Source: UBA1479 sp048263775 (GTDB lineage: Bacteria > Pseudomonadota > Alphaproteobacteria > Rhodospirillales > Casp-alpha2). Taken from it: a DNA stretch of 64,000 bases. Position 1 is the stretch's first letter. Each line of letters begins with the position of its first letter. The stretch spans positions 248,001 through 312,000 of the forward strand of contig JBLXDU010000004.1 of assembly GCA_048263775.1 (NCBI GenBank). Direction: 5' to 3'. Position numbers and translations under genes: made by a program. Below, one piece after another: positions 16,802 through 25,601 of this stretch. The notes below the pieces were generated by a model that made no database searches, was not told the origin of the DNA, and worked only from the letters and a program-made list of their open reading frames with translations.

Positions 16802-17910
16802 GCCGCGGGCGCTCCCGCCGGCAGACGCGCGGCGGCGCCGAGGCCGTGATCCCCATGGCCCCATCCACCGGGGGCGGCCCCGCCGCGGCCATGATGACGG
16901 AACAGATGACCTTCGCCAACAACGGGCTCGCGGCGGCGCTGTTCGGCTCCCACCACGCCCATCTGGCGCAGATCGAACAGGGCCTGGGCGTGACCATCCA
17001 TGCCCGCGGCAACGAAGTCGCGATCACCGGCGACGGGTCCGCTGTGGATCGCACGGCGGCGATCCTGGCCGCCCTTTACGACCGTCTGAAGCATGGCCAC
17101 AGCGTTGACGCGCCCGAAGTCGACGCCATGTTGCGTATGTCCAATGGTGCCCGCGGCGGTGCCAGCGATCCCAAGGAAGGGCTGAAGGATGCCGGCGTCG
17201 CGGTGCATACCCGCAACAAGGTGATCACCGCCCGGACCTCGACCCAGGCCGACTATCTGGGCGCCATCGACGAATGCCCCCTGGTGTTCGGCCAAGGTCC
17301 GGCCGGCACGGGCAAGACGTACCTTGCCGTGGCCAAGGCGGTCGAACGTCTGGTCCAGGGCCGGGTTGACCGCATCATCCTGTCGCGCCCGGCGGTCGAG
17401 GCCGGCGAGCAGCTTGGCTTCCTGCCTGGCGACATGCGCGAAAAGGTCGATCCCTACCTGCGCCCGCTGTACGACGCGCTGTACGACATGCTGCCGCAGC
17501 AGCAGGTGGAAAAGCGCCTGGAAAGCGGCGAGATCGAGGTCGCGCCGCTCGCCTTCATGCGCGGCCGCACGCTGTCCAACGCGTTTGTCATCCTGGATGA
17601 GGCGCAGAACACCACGCCCGTGCAGATGAAGATGTTCCTGACCCGGCTGGGTGAAAATTCCTGCATGGTGGTGACCGGCGATCTCAGCCAGGTCGATCTG
17701 CCGCGCGGCATCCGGTCGGGCCTGCGCGACGCCCAGGAAGTGCTGATCGGCACCAAGGGCATCCGCTTCGTTGAATTCACGGAACAGGATGTTGTCCGCC
17801 ACCCCCTGGTGTCGCGCATCGTCCATGCCTATCAGAACGTGGAAACCTCGCGCCGCGCCGGCGCGCGATATGAGCATTATGAAAGCGAACGCGAACAGAG
17901 CGACGAATGA
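16798..17910 (+). CDS. phoH: PhoH-like ATPase (RNA-binding, ribosome-linked)
   Basis: PhoH/YbeZ proteins are ATPases that work with the RNase YbeY in RNA processing. The 370-residue product has Walker A in GPAGTGKTYLAVAKA (about residues 164-178) and Walker B VILDEAQN (about 262-269), with a Lys/Arg-poor N-terminal KH-like part. The ATG at 16798 overlaps the miaB stop by ATGA and has AGGAG 6 bases upstream; the longer in-frame upstream extension is just miaB sequence in another frame. ybeY follows within 14 bases, the conserved pair. Confidence 0.95.
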   Translation: MSRGRSRRQTRGGAEAVIPMAPSTGGGPAAAMMTEQMTFANNGLAAALFGSHHAHLAQIEQGLGVTIHARGNEVAITGDGSAVDRTAAILAALYDRLKHGHSVDAPEVDAMLRMSNGARGGASDPKEGLKDAGVAVHTRNKVITARTSTQADYLGAIDECPLVFGQGPAGTGKTYLAVAKAVERLVQGRVDRIILSRPAVEAGEQLGFLPGDMREKVDPYLRPLYDALYDMLPQQQVEKRLESGEIEVAPLAFMRGRTLSNAFVILDEAQNTTPVQMKMFLTRLGENSCMVVTGDLSQVDLPRGIRSGLRDAQEVLIGTKGIRFVEFTEQDVVRHPLVSRIVHAYQNVETSRRAGARYEHYESEREQSDE

Positions 17911-17923
17911 CGGCGCGGGCGTG

Positions 17924-18433
17924 ATGCCCGAACCGGCATTGGAAATCGAAGTCGACATCGCGTCCCCCGAATGGGCGGTGCTCGGCGATGCCGAGACGAT
18001 TGCCGAACGCGCCCTGGCCGCCGCCTATGGGGCGCTGGACCACGGGACGGATGCCGGCCCGGCCGAGGTCTCATTGGTGCTGGCCGATGACGCCATGGTG
18101 GCGACGCTCAACCATGATTACCGAGGCAAGGACGGGCCGACCAACGTGCTGTCGTTTCCGCAACAGGACGGCGATGCCCCGCCCGCGGGGGGGCTGCCCG
18201 GCATGCCCGCGATGTTGGGCGATGTGGTCATCGCCTTCGGCGTCACGGCGGCCGAGGCGCGGGACCAGGGCATTCCCCTGGCTGACCACTTATCGCATCT
18301 CTGTGTCCATGGTATGCTGCACCTTCTGGGTTTCGACCATATCGACGCGGACGAAGCCGACAGGATGGAACGGCTGGAAACGGATATCCTTGGGGGCCTC
18401 GGCGTCCCCGATCCATATGGAAAGGAGCGGTGA
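17924..18433 (+). CDS. ybeY: endoribonuclease YbeY (16S rRNA maturation)
   Basis: Metal-dependent endoribonuclease needed for 16S rRNA 3' maturation and ribosome quality control. The 169-residue product has NVLSFP (about residue 73) and the zinc motif HLCVHGMLHLLGFDH, matching HxxxHxLLxLxGxxH with three His ligands (about 124-138). The ATG at 17924 is 13 bases after the phoH stop. In-frame ATGs at 17870 and 17879 inside phoH would give an overlapping longer protein, but they extend past the usual N-terminus, so they are second choice. It lies between phoH and corC, as in most alphaproteobacteria. Confidence 0.93.
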   Translation: MPEPALEIEVDIASPEWAVLGDAETIAERALAAAYGALDHGTDAGPAEVSLVLADDAMVATLNHDYRGKDGPTNVLSFPQQDGDAPPAGGLPGMPAMLGDVVIAFGVTAAEARDQGIPLADHLSHLCVHGMLHLLGFDHIDADEADRMERLETDILGGLGVPDPYGKER

Positions 18434-18466
18434 CCGCCCGTTCGCAAGGGCATCTATCCTGGTAAC

Positions 18467-19417
18467 ATGAACGATCAATCATCGAGTCCCCAGCCCCGGG
18501 AATCCGGGGCGACCCCGCATTCCTCAGCGCAGGAATCCCAGGCCCCGCAGGCAGAGGCGCGCGGCCCCTCCCTGTGGCAGCGCCTGACCCGCCGGCTCCG
18601 CGGCGGCGGGCAGAACGGATCCGTCCGCGAAGCGCTTGAGGAAATCATCGAAGAACGGGCCGAGCCCGCAGCCCCCATCGGCGACGATGAACGGGCACTT
18701 CTGTCCAACATCCTCAACCTGCGCGGCCTCACCGTCGAGGACGTCATGGTGCCGCGCGCCGACATCGTCGCGGTCGAGGCGGATACCCCGCTCAGCGAGA
18801 TCGTGCGGATCATCGGCGAACAGGGCCATTCGCGCCTGCCGGTCTACCGGGGCACCTTGGATGACGTCATCGGCATGGCCCATATCAAGGACCTGTTCCT
18901 TTGGGAAGGCCATGAAAAGGACTTCAAGCTGTCCGAACACCTGCGCCGAATCCTGTTCGTGGCGCCCTCCATGGAGGTTCTTGAACTGCTGCTGGAAATG
19001 CGCGCGCGGCGATCGCACATGGCGTTGGTGGTCGATGAATACGGCGGCGTCGACGGCCTGGTGACCATTGAGGATCTGGTCGAGGAAATCATCGGCGAGA
19101 TCGAGGACGAACACGACCGCACGTCCGAACCGGTGCTCAAGGAAAATCCCGACGGTTCCTACACCGCAGACGCCCGGGTCGAGATCGAGGCCCTGGAGGA
19201 AAAGGTCGGCGCCTTCGCCACGGACGAGGAGCGGGAATACATCGACACCCTGGGCGGGTTGGTCTTCGCCCTGGCCGGCCGCGTGCCGATCCGCAGCGAG
19301 CTGGTGGCCCATCCCTCGGGCTTCGAATTCGAAATTCTGCAGGCCGATCCCCGGCGGGTGCACCGCCTGCGGGTGCGCCGCCGCAACGCCGCCGATAAGG
19401 ACGCGAAAACCGAATGA
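18467..19417 (+). CDS. corC: CBS-domain CorC/HlyC-family protein
   Basis: Cytoplasmic protein linked to magnesium/cobalt homeostasis, without the DUF21 membrane domain of larger relatives. The 316-residue product has a Gln/Ser/Pro-rich N-terminus (1-35), two CBS domains (about 85-145 and 150-205, with EVDVMVPRAD-like start VEDVMVPRAD and MALVVDEYGGVDGLVT), and a C-terminal transporter-associated domain (about 220-305). The ATG at 18467 is the first start after ybeY. Its stop overlaps the lnt start by ATGA, so the two are translationally coupled within the ybeY-corC-lnt operon. Confidence 0.95.
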   Translation: MNDQSSSPQPRESGATPHSSAQESQAPQAEARGPSLWQRLTRRLRGGGQNGSVREALEEIIEERAEPAAPIGDDERALLSNILNLRGLTVEDVMVPRADIVAVEADTPLSEIVRIIGEQGHSRLPVYRGTLDDVIGMAHIKDLFLWEGHEKDFKLSEHLRRILFVAPSMEVLELLLEMRARRSHMALVVDEYGGVDGLVTIEDLVEEIIGEIEDEHDRTSEPVLKENPDGSYTADARVEIEALEEKVGAFATDEEREYIDTLGGLVFALAGRVPIRSELVAHPSGFEFEILQADPRRVHRLRVRRRNAADKDAKTE

Positions 19418-21066
19418 CCGCGGCCCTGACGGGGGCACGGCGCCTGCATGACCTTGTCGTGGCCCTGACAGGTTGGCGGCGGCGGGGCCTCGCCGTGACG
19501 CTCGGCGTTCTGGCGGCGGGGGCGCTGCCACCGCTTCATCTGGTCTTCCTTCTGGTGCCCGCTTTCGTCGGCCTGATCTGGCTGGTCGCGTCGCGTCGGC
19601 GTCTCCGGGGGGCGCTCGCCGATGGCTGGTGGTTCGGCGCCGGCCACGCGGCGGCCGGCACGTTCTGGATTTCCCATTCCCTGACCATTGATCTCGCCCG
19701 CCATGGCTGGCTGATCCCCATCGCCGTGCTCGGCTTCGCGGCCGTGCTGGGGCTGTTTTCGGCCTTGGCGGCGGCGCTTCTACACCGGCTTCGCCGCACG
19801 GGTTCGGCCCCCGGCGGCGGCGACGCGCTGATTCTGGCCGGGGTCTGGACGGGCACGGAATGGCTGCGCGGCTGGCTGTTCACGGGCTTTCCCTGGAACC
19901 TCATGGGCACGGTCTGGACCTTCGCCGACGCGATGATTCAGCCGGCGTCGATGTTCGGCGTGTTCGGTCTCAGCCTGGTTACGGTCTGGGCCGCGGCGGC
20001 TCCGGCGTCCCTTGCCGGGGCGGGACGGCGGCCGTGGTTGGCCTCGGCCTTCGCGGCGGCTTTCCTTGCGGGCGTGTGGGGCGGCGGCCTGTGGCGTCTC
20101 GCCGGGGCGGAGACAGCGTTCGCCCCCGGCGTTCATCTGCGTCTGGTGCAGCCCAACATCGCCCAGGCGGACAAATGGCGGCCGGGCCTGCGGGCAGGCC
20201 ATGTCACCCGGCAGATTGAATTGAGTCTTAACCCCAAGGGCTTGAACGGCGACCCGGCGGCGCTGCCGGACCGGGAACCGACACCCGAGCCCACCCATGT
20301 CATTTGGGCGGAAACGGCGGTGCCCTATGTGCTGGGGCGCGAACCGGTGCTGCTGCGCGCGTTGTCTCATGCCACACCAATCGCCGGCGCCTTGCTGACC
20401 GGCTCGTTGCGTATCGAGGACGCGCCCGGCGGCCCGCCCCGGGTCTACAACAGCCTTTATGTGGTCGAGGCGTCGGGCCGCGTCGCCCTGACCTATGACA
20501 AGCACCACCTTGTGCCGTTCGGCGAGTACGTGCCGTTTCAGGACTGGCTCGGCTTCCTTAAGATCACCCAGGGGCGCGGCAATTTTACGCCCGGCCCCGG
20601 CCCCAAAGTGCTCGAGGTCAAAGGCCTGCCGCCGTTTTCGCCGCTCATCTGTTACGAGGTGATCTTCCCCCATGCCGTGCTGCCGCCCGCCGGCGAAAAC
20701 GTCGATGGTCCCCGCGCGCGCTGGTTGTTGAACATCACCAACGACGCCTGGTTCGGGGTCTCGCCCGGCCCTTATCAGCATCTCGCCGCCGCCCGCCTGC
20801 GCAGTGTCGAGGAAGGCGTGCCGCTGGTCCGCGTGGCCAACACGGGGATCTCGGCCGTGATCGATCCCTGGGGCCGCACGGTCGCCGCCCTGGGCCTTGG
20901 CCAAGCCGGTGCGATCGACGCCGGCCTGCCCGAGCCGATCGAAGCCAGAACTCTGTTTTCCCGGGTCGGAAACGTTCTGGTGCTGGTTCTGGCCGGTCTG
21001 TTCGTGGCCCTGGGATATCTGGCCCAACGCCGGGCTGAAACGGGTGAATCTCCCTCCGCAGCCTAG
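19414..21066 (+). CDS. lnt: apolipoprotein N-acyltransferase Lnt
   Basis: Adds the third acyl chain to lipoproteins in the inner membrane. The 550-residue protein has about six N-terminal membrane helices, a nitrilase-like periplasmic domain and a final membrane helix (about 520-538). The Glu-Lys-Cys triad is visible: Glu in IWAETAVPY, Lys in YDKHHLVPFGEYVP, and Cys in PLICYEVIF. The start is ATG 19414 inside the corC stop (ATGA). It is followed by a 197-bp gap carrying the SAM-II riboswitch. Confidence 0.96.
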   Translation: MTAALTGARRLHDLVVALTGWRRRGLAVTLGVLAAGALPPLHLVFLLVPAFVGLIWLVASRRRLRGALADGWWFGAGHAAAGTFWISHSLTIDLARHGWLIPIAVLGFAAVLGLFSALAAALLHRLRRTGSAPGGGDALILAGVWTGTEWLRGWLFTGFPWNLMGTVWTFADAMIQPASMFGVFGLSLVTVWAAAAPASLAGAGRRPWLASAFAAAFLAGVWGGGLWRLAGAETAFAPGVHLRLVQPNIAQADKWRPGLRAGHVTRQIELSLNPKGLNGDPAALPDREPTPEPTHVIWAETAVPYVLGREPVLLRALSHATPIAGALLTGSLRIEDAPGGPPRVYNSLYVVEASGRVALTYDKHHLVPFGEYVPFQDWLGFLKITQGRGNFTPGPGPKVLEVKGLPPFSPLICYEVIFPHAVLPPAGENVDGPRARWLLNITNDAWFGVSPGPYQHLAAARLRSVEEGVPLVRVANTGISAVIDPWGRTVAALGLGQAGAIDAGLPEPIEARTLFSRVGNVLVLVLAGLFVALGYLAQRRAETGESPSAA

Positions 21067-21139
21067 GGTTTCCGCCAATATCACCTTGACGCGGACCGGC
21101 AAGGCTGGCACAAACGGCGGCCCGGGCACACGCGGTCCG

Positions 21140-21195
21140 GGCGTGGCGTATTTGGACCGTTTGCCGCCACGAAAAACAACGCGCTAAGCGGACGA
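21140..21195 (+). ncRNA. SAM-II riboswitch in the metK leader
   Basis: Binds S-adenosylmethionine and would lower metK expression when SAM is plentiful. Stem P1 is perfect over 7 bp: CGTGGCG (21142-21148) with CGCCACG (21165-21171). The loop TATTTGGACCGTTTGC matches the SAM-II loop layout (TGATTT-ACCGT-TTGC), and the 3' part has the conserved GCTAAG (21183-21188). The pseudoknot pairs are available: TGC in the loop with GCG just before CTAAG, and CCG with CGG just after it. It lies 69 bases upstream of the metK start, whose ribosome site GGAGG is at about 21252-21256. SAM-II is known upstream of alphaproteobacterial methionine/SAM genes. Called by eye, without a covariance model. Confidence 0.78.
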
Positions 21196-21263
21196 GCGTC
21201 GCCCCCGCACGTTTCGTCCTCATAGTCCTACATCTGTAAACGACGTTACCGGAGGCTACACCC

Positions 21264-22472
21264 GTGACTCTATCCAACTATCTGTTTACGTCCGAATCCG
21301 TTTCCGAAGGCCACCCGGACAAGGTGTCCGACCGCATTTCCGATGCGGTGCTCGACGAATTCATCCGCCGTGACCCCCTGAACTGCCGCCTCGGCTGCGA
21401 AACCTTCACCACTACCAACCGTATCATCGTCGGCGGCGAAGGCCGCTGCGGCGACGATGGGCGTGGTCCGATGTTCGACGCCAACGGCGACGCCGACGCC
21501 GCGCTGATCGAAAAGATCGCGCGCGACTGCGTGAAGGACATCGGCTACGAACAGGAAGGCTTCCACTGGGAGACCGCGAAGGTTCAGGTCTATCTGCACG
21601 GTCAGTCCGCCGACATCGCCCAGGGCGTCGATTCCGCCGGCAACAAGGACGAAGGTGCCGGCGACCAGGGCATCATGTTCGGCTTCGCCTGCACGGAAAC
21701 CGAAGAACTGATGCCGGCGCCCATCCATTTCTCGCACCAGATCCTGAAGAAAATGGCCGACGCACGCCATGCCGGCAAGACGCCGGGTCTGCTGCCCGAT
21801 TCCAAAAGCCAGGTCACCCTGCAGTACGAAAACGGCAAGCCCGTGCGCGCGACCTCGGTCGTCGTCTCGACCCAGCATACGGACAACCTGTCCACGGACG
21901 AGGTCCGCGAAATGGTCCGCCCCTTCGTGGAAAGCGTTCTGCCCGAGGGCTGGATGTGTGACGACGAGGAACTGTACGTCAACCCGACGGGCCGTTTCGT
22001 CATCGGCGGGCCCGACGGCGACGTCGGCCTGACCGGCCGCAAGATCATCGTTGATACCTACGGCGGGGCGGCGCCCCACGGTGGTGGCGCCTTCTCCGGC
22101 AAGGATCCCACGAAGGTCGACCGCTCGGCCGCCTACGGGGCGCGCTATCTGGCGAAGAACGTGGTCGCCGCCGGCCTGGCCGACAAATGCGTGATTCAGC
22201 TGGCCTACGCCATCGGCGTGTCCAAGCCGCTGTCGGTCTATGTCGACACGCAGGGGACGGGCCGCGTCGCCGAGGAGCAGATTTCCGCCAAACTGCAGGA
22301 AATGGTCAACCTCAGCCCGCGCGGCATCCGTGAGCATCTGGAGCTGAACAAGCCGATCTACGCCCGCACCTCGGCCTACGGCCACTTCGGCCGCAAGCCG
22401 GATGCCGACGGCGGCTTTTCCTGGGAAAAGACGGACCTTGTCGACGGCCTGAAGGCGGCCTTCGGGGCCTAA
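21264..22472 (+). CDS. metK: S-adenosylmethionine synthetase
   Basis: Makes SAM from methionine and ATP. The 402-residue protein has the family length and signatures: FTSESVSEGHPDKVSD (residues about 8-23), GAGDQGIMFGFAC (about 132-144) and GGGAFSGKDPTKVDRS (about 273-288). The start is GTG at 21264, 8 bases after GGAGG. It is transcribed after lnt and preceded by a SAM-II riboswitch, which gives end-product control. trmB, a SAM-using methyltransferase gene, follows 49 bases later. Confidence 0.98.
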   Translation: MTLSNYLFTSESVSEGHPDKVSDRISDAVLDEFIRRDPLNCRLGCETFTTTNRIIVGGEGRCGDDGRGPMFDANGDADAALIEKIARDCVKDIGYEQEGFHWETAKVQVYLHGQSADIAQGVDSAGNKDEGAGDQGIMFGFACTETEELMPAPIHFSHQILKKMADARHAGKTPGLLPDSKSQVTLQYENGKPVRATSVVVSTQHTDNLSTDEVREMVRPFVESVLPEGWMCDDEELYVNPTGRFVIGGPDGDVGLTGRKIIVDTYGGAAPHGGGAFSGKDPTKVDRSAAYGARYLAKNVVAAGLADKCVIQLAYAIGVSKPLSVYVDTQGTGRVAEEQISAKLQEMVNLSPRGIREHLELNKPIYARTSAYGHFGRKPDADGGFSWEKTDLVDGLKAAFGA

Positions 22473-22521
22473 GTTCAGGGCGACTGCCGTCGCCGGGCAC
22501 GACCTTTCGAGGGCGACGGGA

Positions 22522-23208
22522 ATGGATCCTGAGGAACAACCACGGTTTTACGGCCGGCGGCGGGGCAAGCGCCTCCGCCCCGGCCGTAGCGCCCTGGTCG
22601 CCAATCTTCTGCCCACTCTGCGCGTGCCGCCCGGGGGCGGGCCGCTTGATCCGGCCGGCCTGTTCGACGGTGAAAAATCCGCCTATTGGATGGAAATCGG
22701 CTTCGGCGCCGGTGAACACCTGGCCGATCAGGCCCAGGCCCATCCCGACATCGGCTTCATCGGCTGTGAGCCTTTCGTCAACGGCGTGGCGACCCTCCTC
22801 GCCCAGATCACCGACCGGTCGTTGGATAATATCCGCCTGCATGACGACGACGCGCGCCAATTGCTGCCGCGTCTGATGCCGGGGTCGATCGACCGCGTTT
22901 ATCTGCTTTATTCCGACCCCTGGCCAAAGAAACGCCATTGGAACCGTCGGTTCGTGCAGCGGGAAACCCTGGATCAGTTGGCCCGCATCCTGGCGCCCGG
23001 CGGCCTGTTCCGCTTCGCGACCGACCATATGGGCCATGCCCGCTGGGCCCTGGGTCTGGCGGCCAACCACCCGGAATTCGAATGGACGGCGCAAGGGCCC
23101 GAGGATTGGCGCACCCGCTGGGCCGACGGATATCCCACCCGCTACGAGGAAAAGGGCCTGGCCGGCCCGCACCGGGTCTATCTGGAGTTCCGCCGCCGGG
23201 GTGGGTAA
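22522..23208 (+). CDS. trmB: tRNA (guanine-N7-)-methyltransferase TrmB
   Basis: Methylates G46 of tRNA using SAM. The 228-residue protein has the Rossmann SAM motif WMEIGFGAGEHLADQA (residues about 56-71), FIGCEPF, and the family hallmark LYSDPWPKKRHWNRR (about 129-143). The ATG at 22522 is preceded by an Arg/Lys-rich N-terminal segment FYGRRRGKRLRPGR typical of the family. It is in the conserved metK-trmB-rimP order and precedes the leader of the rimP-nusA operon. Confidence 0.96.
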   Translation: MDPEEQPRFYGRRRGKRLRPGRSALVANLLPTLRVPPGGGPLDPAGLFDGEKSAYWMEIGFGAGEHLADQAQAHPDIGFIGCEPFVNGVATLLAQITDRSLDNIRLHDDDARQLLPRLMPGSIDRVYLLYSDPWPKKRHWNRRFVQRETLDQLARILAPGGLFRFATDHMGHARWALGLAANHPEFEWTAQGPEDWRTRWADGYPTRYEEKGLAGPHRVYLEFRRRGG

Positions 23209-23231
23209 GGCGCGGAAAATCACGGCGAGGC

Positions 23232-23260
23232 TTGTCTTGCGGACGATTTGGGACTATATA
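23232..23260 (+). promoter_or_regulatory. promoter of the rimP-nusA-infB operon
   Basis: TTGTCT (23232-23237), exactly 17 bases, TATATA (23255-23260). Expected transcription start near 23267. It lies just after trmB and in front of three hairpins, the last a terminator, before rimP. Confidence 0.6.
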
Positions 23261-23266
23261 GGCCCC

Positions 23267-23355
23267 GCATTTCACGTTTAAGGAAATGCGCTTCGTTAAG
23301 TCCGATAACGGAATTGATGGGGCGGGCCGGTGGCCCGCCTTTTGTGTTTTTTGTA
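23267..23355 (+). ncRNA. structured leader RNA of rimP-nusA operon, attenuator or small RNA
   Basis: From the inferred start near 23267 the RNA would form three consecutive hairpins: CGCATTTC/GAAATGCG (8-bp stem, 9-base loop, 23267-23291), CGTTA/TAACG (7-base loop, 23294-23310) and the strong terminator GGCGGGCC/GGCCCGCC followed by a T-rich tail (23321-23355). RNA stopping there would be about 85 nt. It ends about 55 bases before the rimP GTG. In-frame codons run through it into rimP, but rimP homologues begin at the GTG. I know no described RNA family with this layout; autogenous control by NusA, a termination factor, is a natural hypothesis. Confidence 0.5.
23321..23355 (+). terminator. 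intrinsic terminator inside the operon leader
   Basis: GGCGGGCC (23321-23328), loop GGT, GGCCCGCC (23332-23339), then TTTTGTGTTTTTTGT. This is a textbook intrinsic terminator with an 8-bp G+C stem, placed between a promoter and the first gene of the operon, so read-through must be regulated or partial. Confidence 0.8.
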
Positions 23356-23408
23356 CTAGGTGCTTCACGGCCGCCGACCGGGCCGCGGACGATAGGAACC
23401 CCGACCAC

Positions 23409-23897
23409 GTGACCTTGGAACAGCGCATCGCCGAGATCATCCGCCCGGCCATCGAGGATTTGGGCTTCGAGCTTGTCCGCGTCCTGGTGTCCGGGCAGCG
23501 CAACAAGAAGCTGCAGGTCATGGCCGAACCCAAGGACGGATCGGCCATGAACGTCGATCATTGCGCGGTCATCTCGCGCACCGTGTCGGCGCTTTTGGAT
23601 GTGGAAGACCCGATCGACGACGCCTATGTGCTTGAGGTCTCATCGCCCGGCATCGACCGGCCGCTGGTCAAGCTGGCCGATTTCGCCCGCTACGCCGGGT
23701 TCGATGCGCGCGTTGAAATGGACGTCCCCGTCGAAGGCCGGCGCCGGTTTTCCGGCCGCCTTCTCGGCGTCGACGGCACGGACGTGGTGATGGACGTGAC
23801 GGAAGGCGAGGTTCGCCTGCCCTTCGCCGACATTCAGAAATCAAAACTGCTGATGACCGATGAATTGATCGCGGCCCATCAGCAGGCGGACGGATAG
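23409..23897 (+). CDS. rimP: ribosome maturation factor RimP
   Basis: Assists 30S subunit assembly. The 162-residue product has the two-domain RimP layout with VLEVSSPGIDRPL (about residues 76-88) as the family hallmark and a C-terminal Sm-like domain. The start is GTG at 23409, giving TLEQRIAEIIRPAIEDLGFELV; AGGAA lies about 12 bases upstream. The frame is also open back to an ATG at 23286, but that region is the leader hairpins and terminator, so I reject it. It heads the rimP-nusA-ylxR-infB operon. Confidence 0.92.
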   Translation: MTLEQRIAEIIRPAIEDLGFELVRVLVSGQRNKKLQVMAEPKDGSAMNVDHCAVISRTVSALLDVEDPIDDAYVLEVSSPGIDRPLVKLADFARYAGFDARVEMDVPVEGRRRFSGRLLGVDGTDVVMDVTEGEVRLPFADIQKSKLLMTDELIAAHQQADG

Positions 23898-23947
23898 GCC
23901 GTCCCGCCGGAAACCGACTTTTTTGTGAGTTTGAAGGAACATCGGAA

Positions 23948-25546
23948 ATGAGCGACGTCATGCAAAACGAAGCCGTCCACGCCCGCCCGGAACTGCTGGC
24001 CGCCGCCGATCAGGCCGCCCGTGACAAGGGCATCGAGCGGGACGAGGTCCTGGAAGCCATGGAACAGGCGATCCAGAAGGCCGGGCGCTCCAAATACGGG
24101 CATGAACACGACATCCGCGCGGTCATCGACCGCGTGTCGGGTGCGATCACCCTGGCCCGCTTCCTGGAAGTCGTCGAAAATGCCGAGGCCGTCGAGAACG
24201 AAATCACCCAGCTGACCCTGGAACAGGCCAAGCAGCGCAAGGCCGACGCGGTGGTCGGCGAATTCCTGATCGATCCCCTGCCGCCCATCGACTTCGGGCG
24301 CATCGCGGCCCAGACCGCCAAGCAGGTCATCGTCCAGAAGGTGCGCGAGGCCGAGCGCAAGCGCCAGTACGAGGAATACCAGGACCGCATCGGCGAGGTC
24401 GTCAACGGCCTGGTCAAGCGCATCGAATACGGCAACGTGATCGTCGACCTGGGCCGCGCCGAGGCGCTGTTGCGCCGGGATGAATCGATCCCGCGCGAGC
24501 ATTTCTCCAACGGCGACCGGGTGCGCGCCTACATCATGGACGTGCGCGAGGAAACCCGCGGACCGCAGATCTTCCTGTCGCGCACGCATCCGCAGTTCAT
24601 GGCGGCCCTGTTCAAGCAGGAAGTGCCGGAAATCTACGACGGCATCATCGAAATCAAATCCGTGGCCCGCGATCCGGGTTCGCGCGCCAAGATCGCCGTG
24701 CAGTCGCATGACAGCTCCATCGATCCCGTCGGCCCCTGCATCGGTATGCGCGGTTCGCGCGTGCAGGCCGTGGTCGGCGAATTGCAGGGTGAAAAGATCG
24801 ACATCATCCAGTGGTCGCCGGACGAGGCCGCCTTCATCGTCAACGCCCTGGCCCCGGCCGAAGTATCCAAGGTCGTCATGGACCAGGACGCCCACCGCAT
24901 CGAAGTCGTGGTGCCCGACGATCAGCTGTCGCTGGCCATCGGCCGGCGCGGCCAGAACGTGCGCCTGGCCTCGCAGTTGTCGGGCTGGGACATCGACATC
25001 TTCACCGAGGCCGAGGAATCGGAACGCCGCAACGAGGAATTCCGCGCCCGTTCCGCCCTGTTCGTGGAGGCCCTCGACGTCGACGACGTGATCGCCCACC
25101 TGTTGGTCACCGAAGGCTTTTCCAAGGTCGAGGAAGTGGCCTTCGTGCAGATCGAGGATCTGACCGACATCGAAGGTTTCGATGAGGACGTGGCCAGCGA
25201 ACTGCAGACCCGCGCCCAGACCTATCTGGAAACCCGCGATGCCGAGTTCGATGCCAAGCGCCGTGAACTGGGCGTCGAGGACGATCTTGCCGAAATCGAA
25301 GGCATCACCAACGAACTGATGGTGGCGCTGGGCGAGAACGGCGTGAAAAGCCGCGACGATCTGGGCGACCTGGCCGGTGACGAGCTTCTGGAAATCGCCC
25401 CCCAGGGCACGATGACGCTTGATGCCGCCAACCAGATCATCATGGCCGCCCGCGCCCATTGGTTCGCCGACGAAGAGGCGGCTGAGGGCGACGCAGGTGC
25501 GGAAGCCGCTGCGGACGAAAGCGGCGACGCGCCGCAGGCGTCCTAA
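23948..25546 (+). CDS. nusA: transcription termination/antitermination factor NusA
   Basis: Binds RNA polymerase and nascent RNA; affects pausing, termination and antitermination. The 532-residue protein shows the N-terminal polymerase-binding domain, S1 domain (about 135-200), KH1 and KH2 (about 205-340, with GPCIGMRGSRVQAVVGEL and LAIGRRGQNVRLAS), and two C-terminal helix-hairpin repeats (about 370-500). The C-terminal end is acidic and Ala-rich. The ATG at 23948 follows AAGGAA. NusA being encoded right after a leader with an intrinsic terminator suggests feedback on its own operon (inference). Confidence 0.97.
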   Translation: MSDVMQNEAVHARPELLAAADQAARDKGIERDEVLEAMEQAIQKAGRSKYGHEHDIRAVIDRVSGAITLARFLEVVENAEAVENEITQLTLEQAKQRKADAVVGEFLIDPLPPIDFGRIAAQTAKQVIVQKVREAERKRQYEEYQDRIGEVVNGLVKRIEYGNVIVDLGRAEALLRRDESIPREHFSNGDRVRAYIMDVREETRGPQIFLSRTHPQFMAALFKQEVPEIYDGIIEIKSVARDPGSRAKIAVQSHDSSIDPVGPCIGMRGSRVQAVVGELQGEKIDIIQWSPDEAAFIVNALAPAEVSKVVMDQDAHRIEVVVPDDQLSLAIGRRGQNVRLASQLSGWDIDIFTEAEESERRNEEFRARSALFVEALDVDDVIAHLLVTEGFSKVEEVAFVQIEDLTDIEGFDEDVASELQTRAQTYLETRDAEFDAKRRELGVEDDLAEIEGITNELMVALGENGVKSRDDLGDLAGDELLEIAPQGTMTLDAANQIIMAARAHWFADEEAAEGDAGAEAAADESGDAPQAS

Positions 25547-25601
25547 GGGCCGATTGCGGTGCACGGCGAGACGGCACGATGAGTTAGAACCGGAGACAGG
25601 C

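Noticed and set aside
21119..21144. Hairpin GCCCGG/CCGGGC as a terminator after lnt
   Set aside because: No T-run follows and the 3' arm runs into riboswitch stem P1; it is more likely local G+C pairing.
23286..23411. Extended RimP N-terminus from ATG 23286
   Set aside because: The extension would be encoded by the leader hairpins and a strong terminator and does not match RimP proteins, which start at the GTG 23409.
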